A stretch of 64,000 nt of DNA. It comes from Actinomycetes bacterium. GTDB lineage: Bacteria > Actinomycetota > Thermoleophilia > BMS3ABIN01. Under the pieces are notes generated by a model, which was not told the DNA's origin, searched no databases, and saw only the letters and a list, made by a program, of their open reading frames with translations. The stretch lies in assembly GCA_021791195.1 (NCBI GenBank), contig JAJYXB010000004.1, positions 124,001 to 188,000 of the forward strand, read 5' to 3'. The stretch's first letter is position 1, and every line of letters starts with the position of its first letter. Position numbers and translations under genes: made by a program. Below are positions 8,733 to 17,514 of the stretch, piece after piece.

Positions 8733-8738
8733 TATAAT
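8733..8738 (+). promoter_or_regulatory. Possible extended -10 promoter
   Basis: TGCTATAAT at 8730-8738 is a perfect extended -10 element, with no clear -35. It lies upstream of the exchanger gene at 8861, but two REP-like copies separate them. Confidence 0.3.
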
Positions 8739-8743
8739 CCGTA

Positions 8744-8796
8744 AAAACCGGGGACACCTTAAATTCTTTCCACTTGTAAAAATTCGGGGACACCTT
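8744..8796 (+). repeat. REP-like repeat, two direct copies of CGGGGACACCTT
   Basis: CCGGGGACACCTT ends at 8760 and TTCGGGGACACCTT ends at 8796, in the same orientation. The same core recurs as a near-perfect palindrome at 39935-39978. Short intergenic repeats of this type are usually mobilised by REP-associated Y1 transposases; none is encoded in this window. Confidence 0.65.
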
Positions 8797-8860
8797 CCAT
8801 AATTTCGTCCGCAGATGAAGTATACCTGTTGCTGAACGATTCCAACGACTCCGGCAAGCG

Positions 8861-9859
8861 ATGACCGTCCTGCTGCTTGCCGCCAGCCTGATAGTCATCC
8901 TCACCGGCTGCGAAGGCTTCACCAACGGCATCGAGTGGTTCGGGAAGAAACACGGCCTGGGTGAAGGCGCGGTTGGCAGCATCCTGGCCGCGGTCGGCAC
9001 GGCGCTGCCGGAGACGCTGGTGCCGCTGGTGGCGATCGTGCTCACTGGCGGCAACCACGGCGAGGATATCGGCATCGGCGCCATCCTCGGCGCGCCATTC
9101 ATGCTCTCGACGCTGGCAATGTTTGTCACCGGCGCGGCGCTGGTCATCTTCCACTTCACCAGAAAGCGGCAGCTCAACCCTCGTGTCAACTCGCGTATCG
9201 TCGGCCGTGACCTGACCTTTTTCCTCTGCTTCTACACGCTCGCGATCGCGGCGGGTATCCTGCACCTGCGGCCGCTCAGCCTGGCGCTGGCGCCACTGCT
9301 GTGGCTGGGCTATGTGGTTTATGTCTACCTCACGCTCAAGACGGAAGGCGACCTCGACGGTGAAACCCGCGAACTCTATTTCCACCGGAACCATCTGCCG
9401 GAACTGCCGCATCCGCCCCGGATCATAGCGCAGATCGTGTTGTCACTGGCGGCGATCGTCCTGGGAGCGCGCCTGTTCGTCGACGCGGTGGGATCGGTGG
9501 CCGACTTCCTTGGCCTGCCGGCGCTGGTGGTTTCGATGCTGATCACGCCGATCGCCACGGAGCTGCCGGAGAAATTCAACAGCGTCATCTGGATCCGCGC
9601 GCGCAAGGATACGCTGGCGTTGGGCAACATCACCGGCGCCATGGTCTTCCAGAGCGTATTCCCGGTGTCGGTGGGCCTGCTGCTGACCGACTGGCGGCTG
9701 AGCGGCGTCGCGGTCGTCAGCGCCGCGCTGGCGCTCGGCTCCGGACTGATGCTGCTGCTGTGGATGTGGCTGAGAAAGACGCTCGCCTGGTGGATGCTGC
9801 TGCTCGGTGGCGCCTGGTACACCGTCTTCGCCGTCTACGCCGTGGTTTCGAACCTGTGA
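8861..9859 (+). CDS. Sodium/calcium exchanger-family membrane protein
   Basis: A 332-residue integral membrane protein with two CaCA repeats. The first alpha repeat is GSILAAVGTALPETLVPLVA near residues 40-60 and the second is TPIATELPEKFNSVIW near residues 227-242, each with the conserved acidic residue in a P-E-x2 context. About ten hydrophobic segments are split by a cytoplasmic loop at roughly 165-190. Members exchange Na+ or H+ for Ca2+; direction and ion cannot be settled here. It starts at ATG 8861 with a weak ribosome site. The tRNA-Lys gene follows after about 150 bases. Confidence 0.83.
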   Translation: MTVLLLAASLIVILTGCEGFTNGIEWFGKKHGLGEGAVGSILAAVGTALPETLVPLVAIVLTGGNHGEDIGIGAILGAPFMLSTLAMFVTGAALVIFHFTRKRQLNPRVNSRIVGRDLTFFLCFYTLAIAAGILHLRPLSLALAPLLWLGYVVYVYLTLKTEGDLDGETRELYFHRNHLPELPHPPRIIAQIVLSLAAIVLGARLFVDAVGSVADFLGLPALVVSMLITPIATELPEKFNSVIWIRARKDTLALGNITGAMVFQSVFPVSVGLLLTDWRLSGVAVVSAALALGSGLMLLLWMWLRKTLAWWMLLLGGAWYTVFAVYAVVSNL

Positions 9860-10006
9860 GGCCGAGGATTCAGTTCGAGCGCGGATGAGGTAATCCGCCC
9901 ATGAGAATCCCGACCGGGCGGTGATTTCACCCGCGCCCGCGGGTATGCTAGACTATCCTTTCGGCCCGCCAGACGGGCCGTTGAAAGTTAATGCACCACC
10001 ATATTT

Positions 10007-10082
<76 letters not shown>

Positions 10083-10114
10083 GATATTTTGCCTGCTAAT
10101 AGCGGAATTCCATG

Positions 10115-10146
10115 AAAAAAGGCCGTTCGCATTGACGGCCTTTTTT
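10115..10146 (+). terminator. Intrinsic terminator at the left end of the element
   Basis: GGCCGT (10121-10126) pairs with ACGGCC (10135-10140) across an 8-base loop, flanked by six A and followed by TTTTTT. Because of the A-run it can work on both strands. On the plus strand it would end the tRNA-Lys transcript. Confidence 0.8.
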
Positions 10147-10149
10147 GCG

Positions 10150-10173
10150 TTTTGACCCTTATTTTGACCCTTA
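10150..10173 (+). repeat. Tandem 12-bp repeats, left (probable integrase arm sites)
   Basis: Two exact head-to-tail copies of TTTTGACCCTTA, at 10150-10161 and 10162-10173. The identical tandem pair occurs at the right end in the same orientation. Position just inside both att cores is typical of arm-type sites for tyrosine integrases. Confidence 0.7.
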
Positions 10174-10257
10174 CCAGGATCATTTAAGGGCATTTCTTAT
10201 GTGTTTACCGCCTTGGAACCTCGTTCCTAGGCTTCCGTCATCAACCGCTAAACGGGC

Positions 10258-11253
10258 TTAACTATGGAAAAAGCTTTTCCATTGCCCAGACTCATTAACA
10301 AGATGCATCGTCTCGTGATCAGTCTCTGGCTGGCCTTGGCCAATAGCAGCGGTGACAGAGTAAGAAACCACAGCTACATGGCGATAAGTTGTCTTAGTAT
10401 TCGGGTCAGTGAACGAGTCTATAAATGAGACATTGTCTATATTAAAGCCGGAGATGTTTAAATTCCCGGCGTCATTACTCTCCTTCTTGACATAATCAGC
10501 CTCGGAAATATTGTGCTGACTTTCCGCGTTAAATGTTTGGTAAAGCGCTATCCAGTCGTGATACTCCCCATCATGCAGCACACCAGCGGCCGCCTGCGCC
10601 ACGGCGGTGATTTCCGAATCGTTGCTTATAGTTCCCGTTTGTGTCGTGTTGGTACTGGCCTGCTCCGAAACCGATGTAGTAGATTCACCACCAGTTGGAT
10701 TGTCTGACGACATACCCTGTGTTTTTCCGCTTGCCGAGAAGTAACCACCGAAAGCTATCCCTATCGCCAACAAGATCATCAACACTAATATGACCTTATT
10801 TTTCTTTGAAATCTCCCCCAGTTTATAGAAGGTGTCCTTGCTCAGATTGGCAATCAAACTGATGCTTCCCAAGACAGATAACACGCCGCCAAGAAAGACG
10901 ACGTAAATTCCCGTGCCGACACCGGCGGAAATAATTGCACTTCCTGAGTTGCTAACGTTTGTGCCGTCGTAGCTAGTAACGAAAATGGTAAAGAGGCCAA
11001 CTAAGAAACCAATCGTAGTTATGGCAGTGTTCCTTTTTTTAGCACTGTAAACGAAAAGGACAATTATCAATGAAACTGCGCCAGCAATCGCCGTAAACTT
11101 TCCGTCTCCTGAAGAACCAGAGACAGAGAAAACCCCCAGGTTCGCCCACGACATGAATGAACCAGCAATGCTGAGAACGGCTCCGACTATCAACAGCACA
11201 GAACCGAACGTCAGTTTTTCTTTGAAACCAGATGAAGGAATTTCGCCAGACAC
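10258..11253 (-). CDS. Element-borne membrane protein of unknown function
   Basis: A 331-residue protein with about five hydrophobic segments: near residues 15-35, 50-70, 75-95, 105-140 and 150-172. A Ser/Thr-rich linker (about 175-215) leads to a predicted extracytoplasmic domain with alternating beta-strand pattern (about 215-331) that resembles small NTF2-like folds. No family is recognised with confidence. It is the last leftward gene of the element and is preceded by a gap of about 100 bases, so it may have its own promoter. It is AT-richer than the core genome and is likely cargo rather than a mobility gene. Confidence 0.6.
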   Translation of the reverse strand: MSGEIPSSGFKEKLTFGSVLLIVGAVLSIAGSFMSWANLGVFSVSGSSGDGKFTAIAGAVSLIIVLFVYSAKKRNTAITTIGFLVGLFTIFVTSYDGTNVSNSGSAIISAGVGTGIYVVFLGGVLSVLGSISLIANLSKDTFYKLGEISKKNKVILVLMILLAIGIAFGGYFSASGKTQGMSSDNPTGGESTTSVSEQASTNTTQTGTISNDSEITAVAQAAAGVLHDGEYHDWIALYQTFNAESQHNISEADYVKKESNDAGNLNISGFNIDNVSFIDSFTDPNTKTTYRHVAVVSYSVTAAIGQGQPETDHETMHLVNESGQWKSFFHS

Positions 11254-11359
11254 AAGTTCCCCCGGTGCGCGATTATTAATGAGTTTCTGAAGAGGATGCG
11301 ATTTTACATCGAATCATGAAATAAGTAAATTCTTCGTCGTTGGCTACGTTCCCCACTTC

Positions 11360-12088
11360 TCAGGTGTTCTCAATACCTGCGCTCGGGCTTGCAGCGCTCC
11401 GTTCGACGTTTCCTGCTACTTGGTCCACTACCCTACCCAGGCCGCTCTGGTCCACTGGCTCCCCGGTCATTGCCGCTTCGACGAAGTTATCAAGATGTGC
11501 GCGCACCATCGGAAGCTGGCTTTTAATGCTGCTGGCCGCCGCCAGGGTTTTATCTCTTTCCGATTCCTCCGGCGTCCTGAGCGCCATCCTGAGCGCTTTG
11601 AAATCCGGTCCCTCGATTCGAGGCTCGATCAGCCGCGCCAGATGCTTGGCCCTTGTCCGATCGCCGCTTTCTTGCGTCTGCTGGTAGAGATCAAACATCG
11701 CCTTCTCGTTTGACTGCCTGGCTTCGATGTCTTGAGAGGCCGTGACGGCTATTAGTTGTTCTTCCGCCGGCGTGATCGCTGGCAGCGCGGCCCGGTCCTT
11801 GGCGGTAGATACCGCCGCCTGGATTCGGCTTGCCATTGCGCCGTCCTCTCCAAACGCCGCATCTAGGTGCTGATTTAAGTTCTCGCGTTCCTTGGTGATT
11901 TGATCGTCCTTGTAGGCGGCCGAATAAGACTCGTTTCCCTGGATTTTTTCGATCTGCTTGGCGAACTTCTCGATGCTTGAAGCCGCGTTGCTGGTTTCGG
12001 ACCTCAGGCGTGCAATCATTTCACAAATGTAAACATTGCTGGTTTTTGTTGTTCCGTTGTTCACTATGTTTTCTCCTTCGATTGTCAT
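11360..12088 (-). CDS. Element protein, coiled-coil, function unknown
   Basis: A 242-residue soluble protein, not recognised. It is rich in Glu, Ala, Arg and Gln with long helical segments (about 22-110 and 115-215), suggesting an extended coiled coil; no catalytic motif or signal peptide is seen. It lies 21 bases downstream of the HTH protein in the leftward operon. In phage-derived elements helical proteins at this place can be scaffold or packaging accessories, but nothing here demonstrates that. Confidence 0.55.
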   Translation of the reverse strand: MTIEGENIVNNGTTKTSNVYICEMIARLRSETSNAASSIEKFAKQIEKIQGNESYSAAYKDDQITKERENLNQHLDAAFGEDGAMASRIQAAVSTAKDRAALPAITPAEEQLIAVTASQDIEARQSNEKAMFDLYQQTQESGDRTRAKHLARLIEPRIEGPDFKALRMALRTPEESERDKTLAAASSIKSQLPMVRAHLDNFVEAAMTGEPVDQSGLGRVVDQVAGNVERSAASPSAGIENT

Positions 12089-12109
12089 TTTGTCTATCCG
12101 GTGCTGCTG

Positions 12110-12766
12110 TTATGCTTTTTCCATCTCCCCTTTTTCGTCACGATCTGCCCACAATTCTTCGATCACCTTCTGACGGTCTTCCGGGCTCGGATTCGGCTTT
12201 CCAAACATCGCTTTGTTAAAGCCCCCCGGATCGGGGCCTTCAGGATTTCTGAGATATTCGGCTATCTGTTCCGGTGTTCGGACTGCACCGGAAATCCAGC
12301 CCAGCCATAAACCGACTTGTGAATGATCCTGTTCGCCCGAGTCTTGAGCCTTCGGCGGTGCCTTGCCCTCTTCAAGTCGGAGCTTATCCAGAAGGATTCC
12401 TACTCCGGTTGCCAGCGCCAGGGTGTCCTTCGCCGGCGGCACAGGGTATTCGACCCTGCGGGCCTGCTGTCCTTTGAAGTCGATCTGAGGCGCTGTCATT
12501 CGTTCTAGCAGGAGGTCGATACGTGCCAGAAGTTTTTCCTTGACTTCTTCGCGGCGGGCCTCGTTTCTAACCCTATTGGCTTCGTTTGCCGCCTGCGTTT
12601 TTTTGCTTGTCACCGGTGTCATGTTAGTGAGTCCGGAGCGATGCGCCCACTTGCGGATCGTGGCTTTAGGGATGCCAGTCTGTCTGCCGGCCTCAGCCGG
12701 GCCGACATCGGCATAAAGAGCCAGCGCCTCTTCCTTCTCTGCTGTCGTGTAGGTTCGGCGGTTCAC
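12110..12766 (-). CDS. Helix-turn-helix protein, terminase-small-subunit-like
   Basis: A 218-residue protein with an N-terminal helix-turn-helix of the type found in transposase and terminase small subunits: YTTAEKEEALALYADVG then TGIPKATIRKWAHRSGL at about 29-45. A charged helical centre (60-90) follows, then KDTLALATGVGILLDKLRLE, seen in many phage and plasmid HTH proteins. It starts four bases inside the preceding 63-residue gene (ATGA overlap), so the two are translationally coupled. DNA binding is well supported; a packaging role is only one possibility, and replication control is another. Confidence 0.65.
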   Translation of the reverse strand: MNRRTYTTAEKEEALALYADVGPAEAGRQTGIPKATIRKWAHRSGLTNMTPVTSKKTQAANEANRVRNEARREEVKEKLLARIDLLLERMTAPQIDFKGQQARRVEYPVPPAKDTLALATGVGILLDKLRLEEGKAPPKAQDSGEQDHSQVGLWLGWISGAVRTPEQIAEYLRNPEGPDPGGFNKAMFGKPNPSPEDRQKVIEELWADRDEKGEMEKA

Positions 12767-12954
12767 TTCTCCGCCCGCCCATCCAGGCTCCTGTTTAGTG
12801 CTGCTAGGATTTCATCCAGCGGCCCGATGATCTTCATTAGCCCCCGGCCCGCTCCCGGGAAACCGCTCGTGTTATCCAGATATTTGATTAAAACTCCACG
12901 CGCCTTTAGCAGAGTTTGCCGATCTTGTTGGAAGTTGAGTTTTGGTTTGCTCAT
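12763..12954 (-). CDS. Small element protein, 63 residues
   Basis: A short, basic, largely helical protein that I do not recognise. It is supported as a gene by ATGA overlaps on both sides: its start overlaps the end of the RepA-like gene (12951-12954) and its end overlaps the start of the HTH gene (12763-12766). No motif is visible apart from a Gly-rich turn near residues 30-37. Confidence 0.6.
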   Translation of the reverse strand: MSKPKLNFQQDRQTLLKARGVLIKYLDNTSGFPGAGRGLMKIIGPLDEILAALNRSLDGRAEK

Positions 12955-14189
12955 AATGTCAGCCTTTCTTGATTGCCTTCTTCGATTAGACGGCCCGCCT
13001 CTTCCCAGGTTTGCTTTTCCGATGATTCCGGCTCCCCAAGGTGCTCAAGGTGTTCAAGGTTTTCATTATGGGAATCTTGAGCATCTTGGGGATTTTGTGA
13101 GCATCTTGGAAGCTCCCAATACCAGGGGCCGGGGATCACCGGATGGATGCTTTTTACCTTGAGAGCGTCTTTTGCTCTCCTGGCAGTGGCGTCACTGATT
13201 CCGGCTTGGCGATATTGCTTCTTAACTTCGTCAGCCGGTACTTGCCCCGCCTCAAGGATGGATTTGAGGACTTCTGCTGCCTCTTCGAGCGCTCCCCGCT
13301 CGCTGTCATCGACTTGGGCAAGAAGCGTGTTCGCGTCATGGGAACTTGCGCCATCCCAGACGATCCGGCTTGTGGGTATCCCATTGACCTCCGCTGCCTC
13401 AAGGTGGAACGACAGGCTTTCAGGCTTGGCGGCCAGGTTGCATTTCGTGGAGGCTAGCACCCGGCCTTCCCCGTTTTCCTCCTGGCCGGGATCGCGGCCT
13501 ACCAGAAGGCCGCTCCTGGCTGCCCCTATGATTCCAATAGAGCCGCCACCGCGATAAAGCGCGCTTCCGCCGCTCATTTTGTTCAAGTGTCTGATGACAA
13601 GGATTGCCGCGCCGGTTTCTTCTGCAAGGTCCGCCATCCGAGCGAGCGCCCGCCTAACGTCCTGATCCCGGTGAGCATTGGTTTTGCTGCTGAGATATGC
13701 CATCAGCGGATCAATGATGACTAGCTTTGCATCGACGCGCTCAATTGCCTTTTCGATCCACTCAAGATCATCCGGCAAAACCGGCGGATGACCGCCGTTG
13801 TCATCCGGGCAGGTGGGAAGTGAATTGATCTTGGCCAGGTCCGCCCCGGCTGCTTCCAGACGTGGCCGGATAGTATCCCCTAAACCGTCCTCAGCGGAGA
13901 GGATCACAACGCCGGCAGGCTCCCCGCCGCCGGAGCTGTCCGGCATAGCATGGCCCCGGCTTACCCTGGCCGCGATGTTAAAGGCAAGTGTGCTTTTTCC
14001 TTGGCCAGGATCGCCGTCAAGGACTGTGAGCTTGCCTTGAGGAATGAGACCCGGCCAGAGCCACGAAACACGTTCCGGTATAACCTCGGACATGAGAACG
14101 CCGACCGGCGGCGCGGTGTCTGCTTGAGCAGCAGCGCCTTCCTCATGCGCCGCCGCCTCGTATACCTGGCGAATATCAGCGCCGCTCAT
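12951..14189 (-). CDS. RepA-like RecA-fold ATPase
   Basis: A 412-residue AAA_25/RepA-type ATPase, the hexameric helicase type found in plasmids, satellites and phages. Walker A is GDPGQGKSTLAFN (about residues 58-70), Walker B is LVIIDPLMAYL (about 155-165), and the sensor region AAILVIRHLNK is near 195-205. The C-terminal 120 residues include a predicted winged-helix stretch. The likely role is replication initiation or primosome loading for the excised element. It overlaps both neighbours by four bases (ATGA), in the middle of the leftward operon. The DUF3987-like C-terminal extension found in some relatives is absent. Confidence 0.8.
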   Translation of the reverse strand: MSGADIRQVYEAAAHEEGAAAQADTAPPVGVLMSEVIPERVSWLWPGLIPQGKLTVLDGDPGQGKSTLAFNIAARVSRGHAMPDSSGGGEPAGVVILSAEDGLGDTIRPRLEAAGADLAKINSLPTCPDDNGGHPPVLPDDLEWIEKAIERVDAKLVIIDPLMAYLSSKTNAHRDQDVRRALARMADLAEETGAAILVIRHLNKMSGGSALYRGGGSIGIIGAARSGLLVGRDPGQEENGEGRVLASTKCNLAAKPESLSFHLEAAEVNGIPTSRIVWDGASSHDANTLLAQVDDSERGALEEAAEVLKSILEAGQVPADEVKKQYRQAGISDATARRAKDALKVKSIHPVIPGPWYWELPRCSQNPQDAQDSHNENLEHLEHLGEPESSEKQTWEEAGRLIEEGNQERLTL

Positions 14190-14413
14190 GCGGCACGCCG
14201 CAATTTAGCCCCGCGAGCTGCGAGCAGGTAAAGCCGCTGCCGAAGATAGGAGCGGTTGAGCATATCCGCTTCGAAGATCAATCGCTGCCGTGCCGCGTAA
14301 ATGTCGGCCTGAATTTCGGCAAGACTCATTTCGGGAATGTCCAGGTTGAAAGCTCGCTGGCTTCCCCGGCAAGGCATGGAATAAATAGCATCTAGGTCAA
14401 CCGTGAAGATCAC
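14186..14413 (-). CDS. Small element protein, 75 residues
   Basis: An unrecognised small protein between the Xis-like and ATPase genes, overlapping each by four bases. The sequence is helical and basic toward the C terminus (LRQRLYLLAARGAKLRRAA), which would suit a nucleic-acid or protein contact. No known domain is visible. Confidence 0.55.
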   Translation of the reverse strand: MIFTVDLDAIYSMPCRGSQRAFNLDIPEMSLAEIQADIYAARQRLIFEADMLNRSYLRQRLYLLAARGAKLRRAA

Positions 14414-14616
14414 CGAGATGCAGCCTCGCTTTCGATTCCAGCTTCTTCCACGAGTCTTTTTATCAGCGCATCCAGCGCTGATTCAGGCACCCGCAACGCT
14501 CCGCCCGGCAGGCGCACCGTGGGAAGCACTCCTGCTCTGGCGGCTTGGTACGATTTCGCCCGTTTCCATCGGAGCCTTGCCCCCGCTTCGGGGATTTTCA
14601 AGAGATTTTCCGCCAT
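14410..14616 (-). CDS. Excisionase-like HTH DNA-binding protein
   Basis: A 68-residue protein with the fold pattern of HTH_17/MerR-type excisionases: LLKIPEAGARL, then a basic recognition region and the wing LPTVRLPGGALRVPESALDALI. The ATG at 14616 is chosen because AAAGGA lies eight bases upstream; the frame is open to 14682, but there is no ribosome site there. It is the first gene of the leftward operon, facing the rightward integrase unit across about 150 bases. The likely role is directing excision or acting as a repressor. Confidence 0.72.
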   Translation of the reverse strand: MAENLLKIPEAGARLRWKRAKSYQAARAGVLPTVRLPGGALRVPESALDALIKRLVEEAGIESEAASR

Positions 14617-14764
14617 CTGTTCCGTCCTTTCTTCAAGATATAATTGGGCTTGCATAGACGCACCGTTTCCAGTATCATCCACTTGTATTTATCATCGTAA
14701 GAGTCTTACCTTGATATTGCAATACGCCAGACAAAGTCCATGTTTTTTATCAGGAGTGTCAAAA

Positions 14765-15553
14765 GTGATAAGCCGAAAGAGACCGAAGCCTATTAAGTCG
14801 AAAAGCTTGGCCGAAATTCAGGCTCTAAGAAGAGAGGCTCTTTCGGTCTTGTTCGCGCAGCTTGCCAGTAAAGACAGGGAAGTTAAGAATTTCCGGGAGA
14901 AGGTTCTTAACAGCAAGTTTCCTCTCGCTGCTAAGAAAGTTGAAAACTGGCTAAAGTCTCAGGACAAAGAAGATGAGAAGAATGCGGGTGAAAGCCCCGA
15001 ACGCGGTGAAAGGATTGATTATTTCGTACCTAAGGACGAATACGAGCGCGGATTCTATCCTTACAAGGGCGAGAAACTCGATCATTTAGCAAAGATCAGT
15101 GAGAGGCTTTCTGACACTTACAATTGGAGCAAGGCCCAAGCTGTAGATTTTGTTTTAACTGGCAATTCCCCGTTTATTCCTCAGCTAGATGTTCAGTGGA
15201 AATACAGCCTTTCTTTACCGGCTGCTTCCAGGATCGTTCTGACGGTGGACCCTGCCATGACAGCAAGGGAGGTAGCTGAAATTTACAGAAGCGCCCGGCG
15301 AGATATGCTGAAAAAGGACAAAAAGGACAAGGCTAGATTTCGTCTTCAAAGTGAGAAGCATTTACACCTTGCAATCTTCGACGCGCAACAACCCGATGGG
15401 GATACCTACCGGAAAAAGATGAAGGCCTGGAATGACCAATGCCCCAAGCAATGGAAGTACACGCAGGAAAGCAATTTCGGACGAGATTGCAAAAAGGCAA
15501 TCGAGCGCTTGCTTCAACCTGACTATTTCGATCACCCTCTAATGAAAGGCTAA
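14765..15553 (+). CDS. Element protein of unknown function, upstream of integrase
   Basis: A 262-residue soluble, charged protein that I do not recognise. Residues 1-75 are Lys-rich and helical, 85-150 and 200-262 look like mixed alpha/beta with several aromatic residues. The GTG at 14765 is supported by AGGAG at 14752-14756 with an 8-base gap. The integrase starts four bases after its stop, so they form one transcript. A repressor or integrase-accessory role is suggested only by position. Confidence 0.6.
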   Translation: MISRKRPKPIKSKSLAEIQALRREALSVLFAQLASKDREVKNFREKVLNSKFPLAAKKVENWLKSQDKEDEKNAGESPERGERIDYFVPKDEYERGFYPYKGEKLDHLAKISERLSDTYNWSKAQAVDFVLTGNSPFIPQLDVQWKYSLSLPAASRIVLTVDPAMTAREVAEIYRSARRDMLKKDKKDKARFRLQSEKHLHLAIFDAQQPDGDTYRKKMKAWNDQCPKQWKYTQESNFGRDCKKAIERLLQPDYFDHPLMKG

Positions 15554-15557
15554 CATC

Positions 15558-16670
15558 ATGAAACGAGGCTCCGGAGAAGGCACCTACCGAAAGCGCCCTG
15601 ATGGAAGGTGGGAGGCAAGAATTTATATACAAGGGAAGCAAAGAAGTTTCTATGCAAAGACATTGCGGGACTGTCAACAAAAGCTCAACACTGCCCGCCG
15701 CGCAGCGGAGCAAGGATTACCGATTGCCGATGAGCGGCTAACAGTTGCGAAGTTCCTAGACGATTGGCTTCAATCCGCTCAGTCAAGTTTGCGGCCTTCT
15801 ACCTTTCGCAGTTACCAAGATATTATTAGGCTCCATATTAAGCCAGAGCTGGGCAAGATAAAGCTGGCTAGACTTTCCCCCCGACAAGTCCAGAATCTTT
15901 TAGATAAGAAGCTCAAATCGGGACTTTCACGCCGGCGCTGTGAATACATTTACGCAGTATTGCACCGGGCGCTAGGGCAGGCCGTCAAATGGGGGGTTAC
16001 TTCCCGCAATGTGGCAGGACTCGTGAACCCGCCGCGTCCGAAAAAAAAGGCCGCCAAGTTTCTCACTCTCGATCAGGCGCAAAAGCTACTAAAGGCGGCG
16101 GAAGAAGATCGCCTGAAGGCCATTTTGGTAGTCGCCATGAGTACCGGTCTTCGACGTGGGGAAATCATGGCGCTTCGGTGGGAAGACATCGACCTGAGTG
16201 CTGGAACGCTCCAGGTAAGGCATAGCTTGCAGCGAATAGACGGCAAACTCAGGCTGGTAGAGCCAAAGTCGGCGGCTGGCTTGCGCACTATCGTTCTTCC
16301 CGAAATGACTATCCAGGCGCTCAGACGGCACCGCAAACGCCAGCTCGAAGAAAAAATAAAGGCCGGCCCGGATTGGCAGGAATACGGCTTCGTCTTCACG
16401 TCCATAATCGGTACGCCTCTTGACGGTGACAACGTTTATACGCGATACCAAGCGCTTCTAAAAAAAGCTGGCCTCCCGGCGACACCTTTTCATTCGCTCC
16501 GGCATACCGCCTGTAGCTTCCTGGCGGCTCAGGGGGTTCATCCGACTACCGCCAGGGACTTCATGGGTCATTCTCAGATTTCGCTTACGATGGATGTTTA
16601 TTCTCACGCAGCACTAGGGGCAAAAAAGGATGCCGCCAGTAAGATTGACGAGCTTTTCCAAGGGCTGTAA
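15558..16670 (+). CDS. int: Tyrosine recombinase (phage-type integrase)
   Basis: A 370-residue tyrosine integrase. The N-terminal arm-binding domain (about 1-55) begins GSGEGTYRKRPDGRWEA; the SAM-like core-binding domain spans about 60-150. The catalytic set is complete: R199 in TGLRRGE, K237 region, H312/R315 in HSLRH, H338 in GHSQ and Y348 in DVYSH. It catalyses site-specific integration and excision between the 47-bp att cores. It lies next to attR, as is usual, and is preceded by a coupled unknown gene. Nothing suggests inactivation. Confidence 0.95.
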   Translation: MKRGSGEGTYRKRPDGRWEARIYIQGKQRSFYAKTLRDCQQKLNTARRAAEQGLPIADERLTVAKFLDDWLQSAQSSLRPSTFRSYQDIIRLHIKPELGKIKLARLSPRQVQNLLDKKLKSGLSRRRCEYIYAVLHRALGQAVKWGVTSRNVAGLVNPPRPKKKAAKFLTLDQAQKLLKAAEEDRLKAILVVAMSTGLRRGEIMALRWEDIDLSAGTLQVRHSLQRIDGKLRLVEPKSAAGLRTIVLPEMTIQALRRHRKRQLEEKIKAGPDWQEYGFVFTSIIGTPLDGDNVYTRYQALLKKAGLPATPFHSLRHTACSFLAAQGVHPTTARDFMGHSQISLTMDVYSHAALGAKKDAASKIDELFQGL

Positions 16671-16716
16671 TTCATCATCAGAATCTAGGAAAAGCCATCT
16701 GAAAGGTCAAGCGGAA

Positions 16717-16740
16717 TTTTGACCCTTATTTTGACCCTTA
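16717..16740 (+). repeat. Tandem 12-bp repeats, right (probable integrase arm sites)
   Basis: Two exact copies of TTTTGACCCTTA at 16717-16728 and 16729-16740, identical to the pair at 10150-10173 and in the same orientation. They lie 47 bases after the integrase stop. Confidence 0.7.
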
Positions 16741-16845
16741 CGAGTAAAGACGGCTTCAGATAACGGCAGACTGTCTTTCAGCAAATTCCCTGCAAATCAA
16801 AAACGTTTCAGATAGGCATGGCAACAGGCAGACTGCCTTTTGACA

Positions 16846-16892
16846 GACTCTTAATCCCAAGGTTAGAGGTTCGATTCCTCTCGGGCGTACCA
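16846..16892 (+). repeat. attR, 47-bp copy of the tRNA-Lys 3' end
   Basis: An exact copy of 10036-10082 from the anticodon stem to CCA. It lacks the 5' half of the tRNA and cannot form a cloverleaf, so it is the displaced copy left by integration. Confidence 0.93.
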
Positions 16893-17101
16893 CCATTCTC
16901 AATCTCTCCGCAAACCGGTTCACCCGTATATTCAAATCAGCAGTGCGCTTATTTCACTCTTGCTTCCGCGGCAGACATATCAATCCAAATATCAATTTCA
17001 TCCAGGGATCAATCCCGGCCTCGGGCCTTGACGACAATTCTTCTGACAAATAGATCGAAACCGGTCCAGTCGGCAGGCCGTTGTGCTGACGCCCAGACTG
17101 A

Positions 17102-17272
17102 CGGCTGGTGGCTCAACCTCTCGCTGCTGCGGTGGTGCTTTCGCTTCTCTCCTGGAGCTGCGTGATGGGACCGCTGGGCGCCATCCTCGCCCTGCCGATG
17201 ACGCTGCTGGTCAAGGAACTGATCCTGGAAAGATTCACGGCTTCGCGCTGGCTGGCCCGGCTGATGGAGTAA
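17102..17272 (+). pseudogene. C-terminal remnant of an AI-2E family transporter
   Basis: A 57-codon open stretch with no start and an in-frame TGA just before it (17099-17101). It reads VVLSLLSWSC, then GPLGAILALPMTLLVKELIL and ends ARLME. The block resembling GPxGAILAxPxT is the conserved C-terminal membrane segment of AI-2E/PerM-type permeases. Everything upstream is missing. It sits just outside attR and was probably truncated by past insertions at this tRNA site. The rest of 16893-17514 holds nothing recognisable. Confidence 0.7.
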
Positions 17273-17514
17273 TCAAGCGGCTGCGAGCAGCGCATACGTC
17301 GTCACAGCGTAATTCCTGATGGAGCGCTGCTGGAAGCTGCGAGCCTCTCCAACACCAGGGCCTCAATATGCGACCCGACGGTCAGGAACAGATCATTACA
17401 GAGATGAGGGGACTTACAGAAACATCTGCACTTGGCCGAAAACAGACGACATGTTATATTTCTTACGAGTCTATCTTCATGTAAACTGAAATTTAGCCAA
17501 TCTTTATTTATAAA

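Noticed and set aside
7719-8744. Plus-strand frame of 341 codons
   Set aside because: Antisense shadow of the CDF exporter, with arginine/glutamine/histidine-rich low-complexity composition.
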